A DNA stretch of 41,872 nucleotides from Pseudonocardia acidicola (GTDB taxonomy: Bacteria > Actinomycetota > Actinomycetes > Mycobacteriales > Pseudonocardiaceae): positions 1 through 41,872 of the forward strand of contig NZ_JAAXLA010000065.1 in the NCBI RefSeq assembly GCF_012911935.1, read 5' to 3'. A program made the position numbers and the translations under genes. The notes beneath the pieces are model-generated. The model was given only the letters and a program-made list of their open reading frames with translations, made no database searches and was not told where the DNA came from. Positions 29,640 to 38,073 of this stretch are shown here, piece by piece; position 1 is the first letter of the stretch, and every line of letters starts with the position of its first letter.

Positions 29640-30335
29640 TCATGATCCAGCGACCTCCTGCCTGCCGGCCCGGGCGGCGGACCATGCTTCGCCCAGGTCG
29701 TCGACCCGGGACCTGTCCCAGGGCCGTTCCCATCCCCCTAGATGCAACAGCGCGGACAATAGGCCCCCGGTGAAACCCCACACGAGGAGGCCCGCCACGC
29801 TGAACGCGGGGCCGATGTAGCCCGACGGATGATTCACCTGCAACCGGTTCGCAGGATCGGCCAGCGCCGTGATCGGCACCCGCACGACCCGCGCGGTCTC
29901 CCCCACGTCGACCGCGCGGACGGCCACTGGCCGTTCCCAGTGCGCGAGCACCGGGGTCACCACGAAACCCGAGGGCGGGATGAACAGGTCGGGTAGCAGG
30001 GTCAGCGGCACCACACCCGACGGGTCCAGCCCGGTCTCCTCCTCGGCCTCGCGCAGCGCTGCGGCGACCGGCCCGGCGTCGGCCGGATCGATGCCGCCAC
30101 CGGGGAAGGCCACCTGCCCTGCGTGGTTGCGCAGGGTGGCGGCCCGCTCCATGAGCAGCACGTCGGGCCCGTCCGGGCCGTCGCCGAACAGCATCAGGAC
30201 CGCGGCGCGCCGGCCGTCGGCGGGCGGTCGCACGCGGTGCCGGCTGAGCATGGCGGCGTCGACATCGCGGACGCCCTCCAGCAGCTCGTGCAACCAGTCC
30301 GGGGCCCGCTCGGGGCGTAGCTGTGCGGCGCTCAC
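29640..30335 (-). CDS. Nudix hydrolase (CoA pyrophosphatase type, Rv3672c-like)
   Basis: 231 residues. The Nudix box is in FPGGGIDPADAGPVAAALREAEEETGL, with REAEEETGL keeping the metal-binding glutamates. Upstream LLMERAATLRNHAGQVAFPGG is the UPF0035/CoA-pyrophosphatase signature (LLxxR..LR.H.GQVAFPGG). It probably hydrolyses CoA or acyl-CoA to 3',5'-ADP and phosphopantetheine. The GTG at 30335 overlaps the TlpA-like stop by 4 nt (GTGA). The C-terminal GPAFSVAGLLVWGFTGGLL segment is part of the fold. Its partners are marP and a thioredoxin-like gene. Confidence 0.9.
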   Translation of the reverse strand: MSAAQLRPERAPDWLHELLEGVRDVDAAMLSRHRVRPPADGRRAAVLMLFGDGPDGPDVLLMERAATLRNHAGQVAFPGGGIDPADAGPVAAALREAEEETGLDPSGVVPLTLLPDLFIPPSGFVVTPVLAHWERPVAVRAVDVGETARVVRVPITALADPANRLQVNHPSGYIGPAFSVAGLLVWGFTGGLLSALLHLGGWERPWDRSRVDDLGEAWSAARAGRQEVAGS

Positions 30336-31030
30336 CGGGCGGTCCCGGCGCTGAGGCGTTCGACGGCCGCCACGACGTCGTCGGCGGCATGGAACGGCAC
30401 CGGCGGGTCGACCATCGCGACGCTGCCGTCGGCGCGCACCAGGTAGCTCACCGGCAGCGCGGGCGGCAGGTTCAGCGCGGAGCGCAGCGCATCGTCCGGG
30501 TCGGTGACCGAGGGCAGCCGCACCCCGATGCCGGCGAGCAGCTTCAGCGCGGACCGGGGGTCGTCGCGGACGTCCACCCCGACGACCGGAACCGCCCCGG
30601 GCCGGGCCGCGTACTCGGCCAGCACCGGCAGCTCGGCGCGGCAGGGCTGACACCAGGAGGCCCAGACGTTGAGCAGCACCGGGCGGCCGGCGAGCGCGGC
30701 GCCCAGGTCCACGGAGCCGGGCGCGCCCAGGCAGGGCACGGTGACCCCGGCCAGCGGTCCGCGGCCCGCGCCCGTTGCGGCGGGGCAGGGTTCCAGCGCC
30801 GCGGCGGCGCGCAGCGGGGCGAGTTCGGCCTCGCTCGCGCTGGGTGCGGCCGTGGCCGTGGCCGACGGTGCCGACGGTGCCGACGGGGCGGACGACCGCG
30901 GCCACAGCGCGACGACGGCGACCACGGCGAGCACCACCACCACGACAGTGGTGACGATCTCCGGCCGGAACGCCCGCAACCGGCTCGCGTTCATCGCGCC
31001 CACCCGCGCCGTCGGGCGGACGGGAAGCAT
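30332..31030 (-). CDS. TlpA-like thioredoxin-fold thiol-disulfide protein (Rv3673c-like)
   Basis: 232 residues with an N-terminal transmembrane anchor (IVTTVVVVVLAVVAVVALW), a low-complexity linker of repeated Ala-Pro-Ser, and a periplasmic thioredoxin fold. The active site is WASWCQPCRAELPVL (CxxC = CQPC). VGVDVRDDP and LPVSYLVRADG contain the cis-Pro loop (LPVS). Two further cysteines upstream (EPCPAA and TVPCLG) could form a structural disulfide. It probably reduces or isomerises disulfides of exported proteins, perhaps the MarP disulfide. The linker is encoded by short tandem repeats of GGTGCCGAC on the plus strand (about 30868-30895). Start may be 31030 or 30994. Confidence 0.88.
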   Translation of the reverse strand: MLPVRPTARVGAMNASRLRAFRPEIVTTVVVVVLAVVAVVALWPRSSAPSAPSAPSATATAAPSASEAELAPLRAAAALEPCPAATGAGRGPLAGVTVPCLGAPGSVDLGAALAGRPVLLNVWASWCQPCRAELPVLAEYAARPGAVPVVGVDVRDDPRSALKLLAGIGVRLPSVTDPDDALRSALNLPPALPVSYLVRADGSVAMVDPPVPFHAADDVVAAVERLSAGTAR

Positions 31031-31037
31031 CGTGCCC

Positions 31038-31862
31038 TCACTCCTCGCCGCCCGGCCCCTCGGTCGCGGCGGCGCCGAGCCCGGCCAGCGCCAGCAGGTG
31101 CGCCGCCTCGGGACCCTTGACCAGCGCGGCGGCCTGTTCCGGATCGGTCGGGCCGGTGCCGAAGGCCGGGCAGTCGGCCGCCAGCGTGCAGACGCCGCAG
31201 GCCGGCTTGCGGGCGTGGCACACGCGCCGGCCGTGGAAGATCACGTAGTGCGAGACCATCGTCCAGTCGCGCTTGGGGACGAGCTCGCCGACCGCCTGCT
31301 CGACCTTCACCGGGTCCTGCTCGTCGGTCCAGCCCCAGCGCCGGACGAGCCGGCCGAAGTGGGTGTCGACGGTGATCCCGGGTATGCCGAACGCGTTGCC
31401 GAGGATCACGTTGGCCGTCTTGCGGCCGATCCCGGGCAGCTTCACCAGCTCGTCCAGCGTCGCGGGCAGCACCCCGTCGTGCCGTTCGACGACGGCGGCG
31501 CCCAGTCCGATCAGCGAGGTGGCCTTGTTGCGGAAGAAGCCGGTGGGGCGGATGAGTTCCTCGAGCTCGGCCCGATCGGCCTTCGCGTAGTCGAGGGCCG
31601 TGGGGTAGCGGGCGAACAGCGCGGGCGTGACCTCGTTGACCCGTTTGTCGGTGCACTGCGCCGAGAGGATGGTGGCGACGGCCAGCTCGAGCGGGGTGCT
31701 GAAGTCGAGCTCGCAGTGCGCGTCGGGGTAGGCGGCGGCCAGCGCACGGAGCATGCGTCCGACGCGGCGGGCCCGGCCGAGGCTGCTCTCCCCGGCGGCG
31801 ACCCGGGCGGCGAGCTTGGCCGCGCTGCGCCGGTCGGGGAGGGGCCGCGCGGGTGTCGTCAC
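31038..31862 (-). CDS. nth: Endonuclease III (Nth), base-excision repair
   Basis: DNA glycosylase/AP lyase removing oxidised pyrimidines, about 274 residues. The helix-hairpin-helix is LPGIGRKTANVIL, with the catalytic Lys. VDTHFGRL carries the catalytic Asp of the HhH-GPD family. A [4Fe-4S] site C-x6-C-x2-C-x5-C (VCHARKPACGVCTLAADC) follows. The GTG at 31862 is preferred because TAGTCT lies exactly 7 nt upstream, a leaderless arrangement; the in-frame GTG at 31886 would add 8 residues across that element. It is the first gene of the nth-TlpA-Nudix-marP operon. Confidence 0.96.
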   Translation of the reverse strand: MTTPARPLPDRRSAAKLAARVAAGESSLGRARRVGRMLRALAAAYPDAHCELDFSTPLELAVATILSAQCTDKRVNEVTPALFARYPTALDYAKADRAELEELIRPTGFFRNKATSLIGLGAAVVERHDGVLPATLDELVKLPGIGRKTANVILGNAFGIPGITVDTHFGRLVRRWGWTDEQDPVKVEQAVGELVPKRDWTMVSHYVIFHGRRVCHARKPACGVCTLAADCPAFGTGPTDPEQAAALVKGPEAAHLLALAGLGAAATEGPGGEE

Positions 31863-31875
31863 GGGGTCGAGACTA
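31863..31875 (-). promoter_or_regulatory. Leaderless-type promoter of nth operon
   Basis: On the minus strand, TAGTCT (31875-31870) is followed by 7 nt and the GTG at 31862. It decides the start codon of nth. Confidence 0.45.
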
Positions 31876-32044
31876 CGTGCGGCCACCGACGGCCGGCGAC
31901 GTGACCGCCCCCCGGCGCGAACCCCTCACCTGGCGCGGAGCCGGGCGTCCGGCGTCCCGGAGGGTCACGAATGGGTATCGGCCCGGCGCGTCGGGCACCC
32001 CCGCTGCTCGCCCCGGACCGGAATGCGGAATCATCGCTGCCGAC

Positions 32045-32299
32045 ATGACTGCATGGTTGTCCGTCCTCGTGCCGCTGCTGGTGATGTTCTTCGCGCTCGG
32101 CATGGAGCGCGTCGAGTCCCGGATGCGGGAAGCGGCGCTGCGCCAGGAGGAGCTCGACCAGTTGCTCGAGCAGCCGCGGCCGGACGAGGTGCGCGCACTG
32201 TTCCGGCAGGGCACCGCACGCGCGCTGGAACTCTTCCGGTTGCGCGACCGCGGACCGGGTAACCGGCGGACCGCGAGGCGGAGCAAGGTATCCTCCTAG
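32045..32299 (+). CDS. Small membrane protein upstream of crp (Rv3675-like position)
   Basis: 84 residues. One N-terminal transmembrane helix (WLSVLVPLLVMFFALGM) is followed by a charged helix (ERVESRMREAALRQEELDQLLEQ) with coiled-coil character and a basic tail (RLRDRGPGNRRTARRSK). It lies between nth and crp, the place of M. tuberculosis Rv3675, a small predicted membrane protein. Function unknown. The ATG at 32045 places the membrane helix right at the N-terminus. Confidence 0.7.
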   Translation: MTAWLSVLVPLLVMFFALGMERVESRMREAALRQEELDQLLEQPRPDEVRALFRQGTARALELFRLRDRGPGNRRTARRSKVSS

Positions 32300-32420
32300 A
32301 CCAGTAGGGGGTGTGGACCGGCCGATCGTGTGTCGATCTCACCCTAAGTCACGGAGGCGTCGCCCTAACGGGTGGACGAATAGACCCGCGTCTCGTCATG
32401 GGCGGCGGGTTCCGACCCCC

Positions 32421-32426
32421 TAGACT
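32421..32426 (+). promoter_or_regulatory. Possible -10 element of crp
   Basis: TAGACT, 54 nt upstream of the crp GTG. No clear -35 is seen at the right distance. It would give a leader of about 45 nt carrying the ribosome binding site GAGGAGCGGGG. Confidence 0.35.
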
Positions 32427-32479
32427 GGCGCGCCGATGATCCGTCGCGGGGGGCGGTCGGATGGACGAGGAGCGGGGTT

Positions 32480-33154
32480 GTGGACGAGGTTCTGATCCGC
32501 GCAGGGATCTTCCAGGGCGTGGAGCCGCAGGCTGCGGAGGTACTGGCCCAGGCTCTGGAGCCGGCCGAGTTCCCGCGCGGGCACGTTATTTTCTCAGAGG
32601 GTGAGCCGGGCGACCGGCTCTACATCATCGGCAGCGGCAAGGTGAAGATCGGCCGCAAGTCGCCGGACGGTCGGGAGAACCTGCTGATGGTGGCGGGTCC
32701 GTCGGACATGTTCGGCGAGCTGTCGATCTTCGACCCGGGGCCGCGCACGTCGTCGGCCACCGCGGTGACCGAGGTCCGGGCCTACACGATGGACCGGCAG
32801 GCGCTGCGTGAGTGGATCGGCAAGCGCCCGGAGATCGCCGAGCAGCTGCTGCGGGTGCTGGCGCGCCGGCTGCGCCGGACGAACAACATGCTGGCCGACC
32901 TGATCTTCACCGACGTGCCCGGCCGGGTGGCGAAGTCGCTGCTGCAGCTGGCGCGTCAGTTCGGCTCCCAGGAGTCGGGCCTGCTGCGGGTGACGCACGA
33001 CCTCACGCAGGAGGAGATCGCGCAGCTGGTCGGGGCGTCGCGGGAGACCGTGAACAAGGCGCTCGCCGACTTCGCGCACCGCGGTTGGCTGCGGCTCGAG
33101 GGCAAGAGCGTGCTGATCCTGGAACCCGAGCGGCTGGCGCGGCGCGCCCGCTGA
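32480..33154 (+). CDS. crp: CRP/FNR-family transcription regulator (Rv3676-type CRP)
   Basis: 224 residues, the same length as M. tuberculosis CRP (Rv3676) and very similar throughout from memory. The cyclic-nucleotide binding domain contains GDRLYIIGSGKVKIGRKSPDGRENLL and MFGELSIFDPGPRTSSATA, with the phosphate-binding segment around Arg89-Thr90. The long dimer helix is followed by a winged HTH (VTHDLTQEEIAQLVGASRETVNKALADFAHRGWLRLEGKSVLIL). It is expected to bind TGTGA-N6-TCACA-type sites with cAMP and control starvation and respiration genes. The GTG at 32480 (MDEVLIRAGIFQG) matches the family start. Confidence 0.96.
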   Translation: MDEVLIRAGIFQGVEPQAAEVLAQALEPAEFPRGHVIFSEGEPGDRLYIIGSGKVKIGRKSPDGRENLLMVAGPSDMFGELSIFDPGPRTSSATAVTEVRAYTMDRQALREWIGKRPEIAEQLLRVLARRLRRTNNMLADLIFTDVPGRVAKSLLQLARQFGSQESGLLRVTHDLTQEEIAQLVGASRETVNKALADFAHRGWLRLEGKSVLILEPERLARRAR

Positions 33155-33166
33155 CCTGCTTGCGGG

Positions 33167-33194
33167 GGCCCGGTCCGCGAAGCCGGACCCGGCC
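33167..33194. terminator. Bidirectional hairpin between convergent crp and MBL-fold gene
   Basis: GGCCCGGTCCG (33167-33177) pairs with CGGACCCGGCC (33184-33194) with one mismatch and a 6-nt loop. It is placed 12 nt after the crp stop and 7 nt beyond the stop of the opposing gene. Confidence 0.6.
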
Positions 33195-33201
33195 GGCCCA
33201 C

Positions 33202-34029
33202 TCATCCCCGCAGGTACTCCAGCTGCGCCCGGACCGACCACTCCGCGGCGGGCCACAGCACCTGGTCGACGTCGGCGTAGACGATCTCGACGACCTGCCG
33301 TGCCGTCGCCCCCGGCCCCAGCCGGGCCAGCGCCGCACGCACCTGTTCCAGCCGTTCCTCGCGGTGTGCCAGGTAGGCCGTGGCGACGGCCGGTGCGTCG
33401 GCCAGCTCCGGCCCGTGCCCGGGCAGCACCGCGGTGCCGGTCGGCAGCGCGGCGAGCCGGCGCAGGGAGTCCAGGTACGGGCCGAGTGACCCGTCCGGAT
33501 GCGCGATGACCGTGGTGCCGCGGCCGAGGATGGTGTCCCCGGTGAGCACGGTGGACCGCTCGTTCCCGGGACCGTCGAGCACGAACGAGATCGAGTCGGC
33601 GGTGTGCCCGGGCGTCGCCAGCACCTTGATCTCCAGCCCGGCCGCCTCGACGACGTCGCCGTGCGCCAGTGCCTCCGAACCCAGCACCAGTGACGGGTCC
33701 AGCGCCCGTACCGGGGCACCGACCAGCTCCGCGAACCGGCGCGCCCCGCCGGCGTGGTCGTGGTGGTGATGGGTCAGCAGCACCTGCGTCACCGGTCCCT
33801 GGGCGGCGACCCGGCGCAGGTGATCCTCGTCGTCCTCACCCGGGTCGACCACCACGCATTCCTCCACCCCGGGAGCGCGCAGGACCCAGGTGTTGGTGCC
33901 CTCCAGCGTCATCGGTGACGGGTTCTCCGCGAGCAGCACCGACGCCAGCGGGGTCACCGCGCGGAGCTCGCCGTAGGCCGGATGGGCGGTTCCGGCCGGC
34001 GTGGGCAGTGGGTGGTTCGGCGGGGTCAC
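33202..34029 (-). CDS. Metallo-beta-lactamase-fold hydrolase (Rv3677c-like)
   Basis: 275 residues. The metal site HHHHDHAGG (HxHxDH) follows LLTHHH; later ligands are in VLATPGHTADSISF, GDTILGRG and PGHGPELAD. LEGTNTWVLRAPG near the N-terminus and the C-terminal winged-helix-like segment (VRAALARLGPGATARQVVEIVYADV) place it with glyoxalase II/LACTB2-like hydrolases, some of which are RNases or thioesterases. Substrate unknown. The GTG at 34029 overlaps the stop of the upstream Nudix gene by 4 nt. Position between crp and the RidA region matches M. tuberculosis Rv3677c. Confidence 0.9.
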   Translation of the reverse strand: MTPPNHPLPTPAGTAHPAYGELRAVTPLASVLLAENPSPMTLEGTNTWVLRAPGVEECVVVDPGEDDEDHLRRVAAQGPVTQVLLTHHHHDHAGGARRFAELVGAPVRALDPSLVLGSEALAHGDVVEAAGLEIKVLATPGHTADSISFVLDGPGNERSTVLTGDTILGRGTTVIAHPDGSLGPYLDSLRRLAALPTGTAVLPGHGPELADAPAVATAYLAHREERLEQVRAALARLGPGATARQVVEIVYADVDQVLWPAAEWSVRAQLEYLRG

Positions 34030-34877
34030 GGGCGGCGGCCTCCCGGTCTGAGGTGATCGACGGCGTTGGCGTACTCGGGGTCGCCGGGGATCACGACGAC
34101 GATCCGGCTGCCGTCCCGGCGCACCTTGGGGATCATCGGGGTGACCACGCGCCGCGCGGCCGCGGCGTGCACGCTCGCCGCGTCCGGGAACTCGGCGATC
34201 TGCTGCAGGGTGCGCAGGGTCGGCGCCATCAGTTCGATCTCGCCGTCCTGCCAGCGGTCCAGTGCTTCGGCCGGGTGCCACCAGCCCGCCTCGACCGCCT
34301 CGGTGGTCGCGGCATCGGCCTCCTGCCCGGCGGGGACGATGGCGGTGAAGAAGACCGTGTCGTAGCGGCGCGGGTTGGACGGCGGGGTGATCCAGCGGGC
34401 CCATGCGTGCAGCAGGTCCGCCCGCAGCACCAACCCGGTCGCGGCCAGCAGATCCGCGAGGGTGCGGCGGCGGGCGACGAGGTCCTCCCGGCCTTGGGAG
34501 AGCACGCCGGCCAGCACCGGGTCAACGGTGGTCCGCCCGCCGGGGGGCGCGGCGAGCAGCACGCCACACTCCTCGAACGTCTCCCGGACCGCGGCCTGCA
34601 CCAGCGCGCCGGCCAGTTCCGGCTCGCAGACGAGCCGCCGTCCCCACCAGTGCGCGTCGGGGCCGGCCCAGCGGGACGGGTCCGGCGTGTCGCCGGGGTC
34701 GACGCCACCGCCGGGGAAGACGGTCATCCCGCCGGCGAAGGCCATCCCGGCGACCCGGCGTTGCAGGAAGACCTGCAGCGGTGTGCCGCCCGCAGGAACG
34801 TCGGGGGCGTCGCGCAGCAGCAGGACGGTCGCGGCGGGCCGCGGCACGACGGGCTCGGCGGCTCCCCCGGTACTCAC
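34026..34877 (-). CDS. Nudix hydrolase with expanded Nudix box (NUDT19-like)
   Basis: About 283 residues. FPGGGVDPGDTPD and AAVRETFEECGVLLA form a Nudix box in which about 30 residues (including WAGPDAHWWGRRL) are inserted between the glycine and the RExxEE part. That expansion is typical of NUDT7/NUDT19-like acyl-CoA diphosphatases. The GTG at 34877 is preferred over the ATG at 34889: TATGGT lies 7 nt upstream, which includes that ATG, and the product then starts MSTGGAAEPVVPRPAATVLLL. It is translationally coupled to the MBL-fold gene by GTGA overlap. CoA-type substrate is an inference. Confidence 0.85.
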   Translation of the reverse strand: MSTGGAAEPVVPRPAATVLLLRDAPDVPAGGTPLQVFLQRRVAGMAFAGGMTVFPGGGVDPGDTPDPSRWAGPDAHWWGRRLVCEPELAGALVQAAVRETFEECGVLLAAPPGGRTTVDPVLAGVLSQGREDLVARRRTLADLLAATGLVLRADLLHAWARWITPPSNPRRYDTVFFTAIVPAGQEADAATTEAVEAGWWHPAEALDRWQDGEIELMAPTLRTLQQIAEFPDAASVHAAAARRVVTPMIPKVRRDGSRIVVVIPGDPEYANAVDHLRPGGRRP

Positions 34878-34890
34878 CTGTCGGACCATA
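34878..34890 (-). promoter_or_regulatory. Leaderless-type promoter of the Nudix/MBL pair
   Basis: TATGGT (34890-34885 on the minus strand), 7 nt, then GTG at 34877. Same geometry as at nth, DUF4177 and the plus-strand genes at 10261, 11013 and 39449. Confidence 0.42.
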
Positions 34891-34972
34891 TGCCATGCCC
34901 GCCGACGGCGCGGTGACCCACGACACGTTGACGCCCCGCCGGCGGCCCCGGGCCGGTGGGCAGGATGGCGGC

Positions 34973-35860
34973 GTGAGCGAACTGCGCATCGGCCTGGCCG
35001 GGGCCGGACCGTGGGCCAGGCGGGTGCACGCGGCCGGGATGGCCGCCCATCCCCGGGTGCGGCTGGCCGGCGTCTGGAGCCGCCGCCGGGAGAGTGCGGA
35101 GCAACTCGTCGCCGATGCCGGCGGCCGCGTGTACGACCGGTTCGCCGACCTGGTCGACGACGTCGATGCGGTGGCCTTCGCGGTCCCGCCGGGGGTGCAG
35201 GCCGAGCTGGTGCCACTGGCTGCTGTGGCGGGCCGGCACCTGATCCTGGAGAAGCCGCTGGCCGACTCGCAGGCGGGGGCGCGGGCGGTCGCCGCCGCGG
35301 TCGAGGCGGCCGGGGTCTACTCGACGATGATGCTGACCCTGCGCTTCGATCCCACGATCCGGTCCTGGCTGGACGGCATCCCGGCCGGCGCCGGGGCGGA
35401 CACGGTCGGCTCGATGCGCTGGCTGTCGGGTTCGCTGCTCGGCGGCCCGTACGCCGCGTCGCCATGGCGGGCCGAGCACGGCGCCCTGCTCGACGTCGGC
35501 CCGCACGTGATCGACCTGCTCGACGCCACGCTCGGCGCGGTGACCGGCGTGGACTGGGCGCATCGCGCCGACCCGGACCTGTGGCGCTTCGGGCTGTCCC
35601 ACGCCGGAGGTGCGCACAGCACCGTCATGCTGTCGTCTCGGCTGCCGGTGGACCCCACCGAGGTGGAGATCGCCGTGTTCGGCGGCGCCGGCCGGCACCT
35701 GCTGACGAGCCGGCCGGGAGACGCCCGGGCCTGCTACGCCGTGCTGCTGGACGAGCTGGTCGACGCGGCGGCCACCGGCCGGTCCTGCAGCCCGTACGGT
35801 GCCGCGCGCGGCCTGCACCTGCAGGAGATCATCGAGCGGGTCCGGGAGATCGCGGGCTGA
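34973..35860 (+). CDS. Gfo/Idh/MocA family oxidoreductase
   Basis: 295-residue NAD(P)-dependent oxidoreductase. N-terminal Rossmann fold LRIGLAGAGPWARRVHAAGMAAHPRVRLAGVWSRRRE; the EKPLADS motif (catalytic Lys region) follows HLILEKPL. The C-terminal alpha/beta domain has LLDVGPHVIDLLDATLG with the conserved GxHxxD pattern. Family members act on sugars, inositols or related compounds; the exact substrate is unknown. The GTG at 34973 has no strong ribosome binding site. CAGGAT 6 nt upstream may be a leaderless -10. It is convergent with the large gene at 35873, 12 nt apart. Confidence 0.9.
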   Translation: MSELRIGLAGAGPWARRVHAAGMAAHPRVRLAGVWSRRRESAEQLVADAGGRVYDRFADLVDDVDAVAFAVPPGVQAELVPLAAVAGRHLILEKPLADSQAGARAVAAAVEAAGVYSTMMLTLRFDPTIRSWLDGIPAGAGADTVGSMRWLSGSLLGGPYAASPWRAEHGALLDVGPHVIDLLDATLGAVTGVDWAHRADPDLWRFGLSHAGGAHSTVMLSSRLPVDPTEVEIAVFGGAGRHLLTSRPGDARACYAVLLDELVDAAATGRSCSPYGAARGLHLQEIIERVREIAG

Positions 35861-35872
35861 ACCGGCGCGGGT

Positions 35873-38044
35873 TCAGCCGGCCAGGTCGGGCGGTCCGATC
35901 CGGCGCGGCGGCGTCACACCGTTCGCGCTGCCGTTCGCGGTGCCGTTCGACCCGTTGGTCGTCCCCGCCCGCCGTGCCGACCGGGGACGGCGCTCGCGGG
36001 CGGCCAGCTCGGCGTGCAACTGACGGAGCAGCTCGCGTTCGGTGCTGCTGAGCGCGGCCATCGCATCCGGACCGGGGCCGTCGCCCTCGGCCGTCGACTC
36101 GCCGGGCGAGTCAGCCGCCGGGCCGGCCGCCGCCTCGGCCGCGGGCTCGCTCTCGTCGGCGGGCTCGTCCACGGCCGGCGTGACGGCGGTCGCGTCGAGA
36201 TCCTGCTCGGTGTCCGGGTCGGAGCGGTGCCGGGCGCGGCGCCGTCCGGTCCACGGGGCGCGGGGCTCCGCGGGCGGCGCCGGGCGGGGCGGCCGATGAT
36301 CCGCGGGCTCCTCGTCGGCGGCGTCGCGGCCCTCCCCGGGCAGCGCCGACGGCATCGCCCAGGCCCCCGAGGCCCACTCGTCGGCCCAGCGGCGGCCGCG
36401 CTCGTCGGCCGCGGCGCGGTCGGCCTCCAGCGAGGGCTGCGGCAGCGGGGTCAGCACCGAGGGCGCCGACGGCACCGGCGATACCGACGGAACGTTCGTC
36501 GTCCCCAGGGTCGGGTCCAGCAGCGGATCGAGCAGCGGCTGGCGCAGCGGTCCGCTGAGCGGGTCGTTCATCTCGGCGAGCACCGGCGGGTCGGTGTGGC
36601 TCTCGTCCTCGTTCTCGTCGTCGGCGGTCTCGGCGGCCGGCCGCGGCGACGGCGTCGGCCGGGACCCGTCGGCCGCGGCCGGCGTGCTGTCCCGGTCCGG
36701 GGCCGGCGGTTCCGCCGGGCGGGCGGTGGGGCTCGGGTCCTCCGCCGGGGCCGCGGCGGGCGGACGGGCCGCGAAGCGCGTCGTCTCCGACACCGCCGAC
36801 ACGTCCTCATCGGGCTGCTCCGCCGCCGCGGGCGCGGCGTCGTCCGAAGTGGGCCGGACCGGCGGCGACGGGCTGGGCGCGGGCCGGAGCGGCACCGCGG
36901 GGCGGGGCGGTGGGGTGTCGAGCGAGCGCACGATGCCCAGCGGCGGCACGTCGGCCGGGCGGATGGGCTGCGGCGCCGGGCGGGGGGTGGCCCCGGAGCG
37001 CTCCACGGTCCGTTCGGGCGCGGTCTCGCGGTGTGCGAGGCCGTTGGCCGCGTAGCCGTTGCGGCTGCGCCGGCCGCTCCTGGCACGGTCTGCAGCCGGC
37101 TGTTCGGCGTCGGTGGGCCCGGTGCCACGCTGGTCGGCCCAGGGGCGCGCGACGTCGGGCTGCTGGGCGTCGGCCCGATCGCCCGCGGGACGGTCGGTGC
37201 CCGGGCGAACGGCGCCGGAGCGGCCGAGGCCGGCCCGATCGGCCACGGAACCAGCGGAACCGTTGATGCGGGCCGGGCGGTCGTCGTCGGGATACCCGAG
37301 CAGTGCCGCGAGACCATCGGCCGGTGCCGGCGGGGCCGCACCGAGGCCCCGGTCCGCCTGGGTGGGCTCACCCCGGCGGGCCCGCTCGGTGGCCCGCGGA
37401 ACGTTCGCCGGCGTCGTGGGCACCGGCCGTGCCGAGCGGAGGGCCTCGGCATGGTAATCCGGCAGCGTCGACCCGGCCACGAACGCCTCCACCGAGGCGC
37501 GCGCGCCGGCCCGGTCGAGGGTGGCGGCGAGCTGGTAGGCGAGGACGTCGGCGGTGGTGTGCGACTCGATCCCGGTGTCCGGGCCGCCGCTGCCGATCTC
37601 CACCAGCACCACCGGATGCGGCACCGGGCCCGGCGCGGAGCCGGCGGGGGTGATCCGCCAGGTCAGCCAGATGCGGCAGTCGCCGAGCTGGCGGGCGGCG
37701 GGGCCGGTGAGCACCTCATTGATCCGCGCGGACCCGCCGGGCCGTTCGGCGTCGGCCTGGAACCGGTGTGCGGTGCCGTTCTCACGGGCGGGGCGGGGCA
37801 GTGACTGTTCGGCGTCGAGGCCGATGCGCAGGGTGCGGCCTGCGGTCACGACGGCCCTGCGGACCTCGGGCGGGAGCGGGGTCCGGTCGGCGATCAAGGT
37901 GGCGGTCAGCAGCTCGAGGGCTTGCCCGTCCTCACCGATCGCGGCCAGTTCCCGGCTGGTGGCCAGCAGGTCGTCGTCCACTCTGCCGGCCAGAGCGAGC
38001 AGCAGTTCGTGCGTGGTCAGGGCCTGCGCACCGGGCTCAGTCAC
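35873..38044 (-). CDS. Large protein with small N-terminal domain and long disordered tail, unknown function
   Basis: 723 residues. The N-terminal ~209 residues form a folded domain: THELLLALAGRVDDDLLATSRELAAIGEDGQALELL, then WLTWRITPAG, PVVLVEIGSGG, and ASVEAFVAGSTLPDYHAEALRSARPVP. The same pattern occurs in the adjacent upstream protein (38074-38727), so the two are paralogues. Residues ~210-660 are Pro/Ala/Asp/Glu/Arg-rich and almost certainly disordered. Near the end a short helix (LSSTERELLRQLHAELAARERR) stands out and could be a binding motif. The C-terminus is Asn/Gly-rich. The GTG at 38044 follows GAAGGAGG. It is the last gene of the DUF4177-RidA operon. No known family is recognised. 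Confidence 0.75.
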   Translation of the reverse strand: MTEPGAQALTTHELLLALAGRVDDDLLATSRELAAIGEDGQALELLTATLIADRTPLPPEVRRAVVTAGRTLRIGLDAEQSLPRPARENGTAHRFQADAERPGGSARINEVLTGPAARQLGDCRIWLTWRITPAGSAPGPVPHPVVLVEIGSGGPDTGIESHTTADVLAYQLAATLDRAGARASVEAFVAGSTLPDYHAEALRSARPVPTTPANVPRATERARRGEPTQADRGLGAAPPAPADGLAALLGYPDDDRPARINGSAGSVADRAGLGRSGAVRPGTDRPAGDRADAQQPDVARPWADQRGTGPTDAEQPAADRARSGRRSRNGYAANGLAHRETAPERTVERSGATPRPAPQPIRPADVPPLGIVRSLDTPPPRPAVPLRPAPSPSPPVRPTSDDAAPAAAEQPDEDVSAVSETTRFAARPPAAAPAEDPSPTARPAEPPAPDRDSTPAAADGSRPTPSPRPAAETADDENEDESHTDPPVLAEMNDPLSGPLRQPLLDPLLDPTLGTTNVPSVSPVPSAPSVLTPLPQPSLEADRAAADERGRRWADEWASGAWAMPSALPGEGRDAADEEPADHRPPRPAPPAEPRAPWTGRRRARHRSDPDTEQDLDATAVTPAVDEPADESEPAAEAAAGPAADSPGESTAEGDGPGPDAMAALSSTERELLRQLHAELAARERRPRSARRAGTTNGSNGTANGSANGVTPPRRIGPPDLAG

Positions 38045-38073
38045 GCGGCCTCCTTCGCTCAGCTCGCTCCAGG

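Noticed and set aside
32325..32345. CRP-like site (TGTG...TCAC) upstream of crp
   Set aside because: The spacing is one base short of TGTGA-N6-TCACA and only one half-site matches, so autoregulation cannot be claimed from it.
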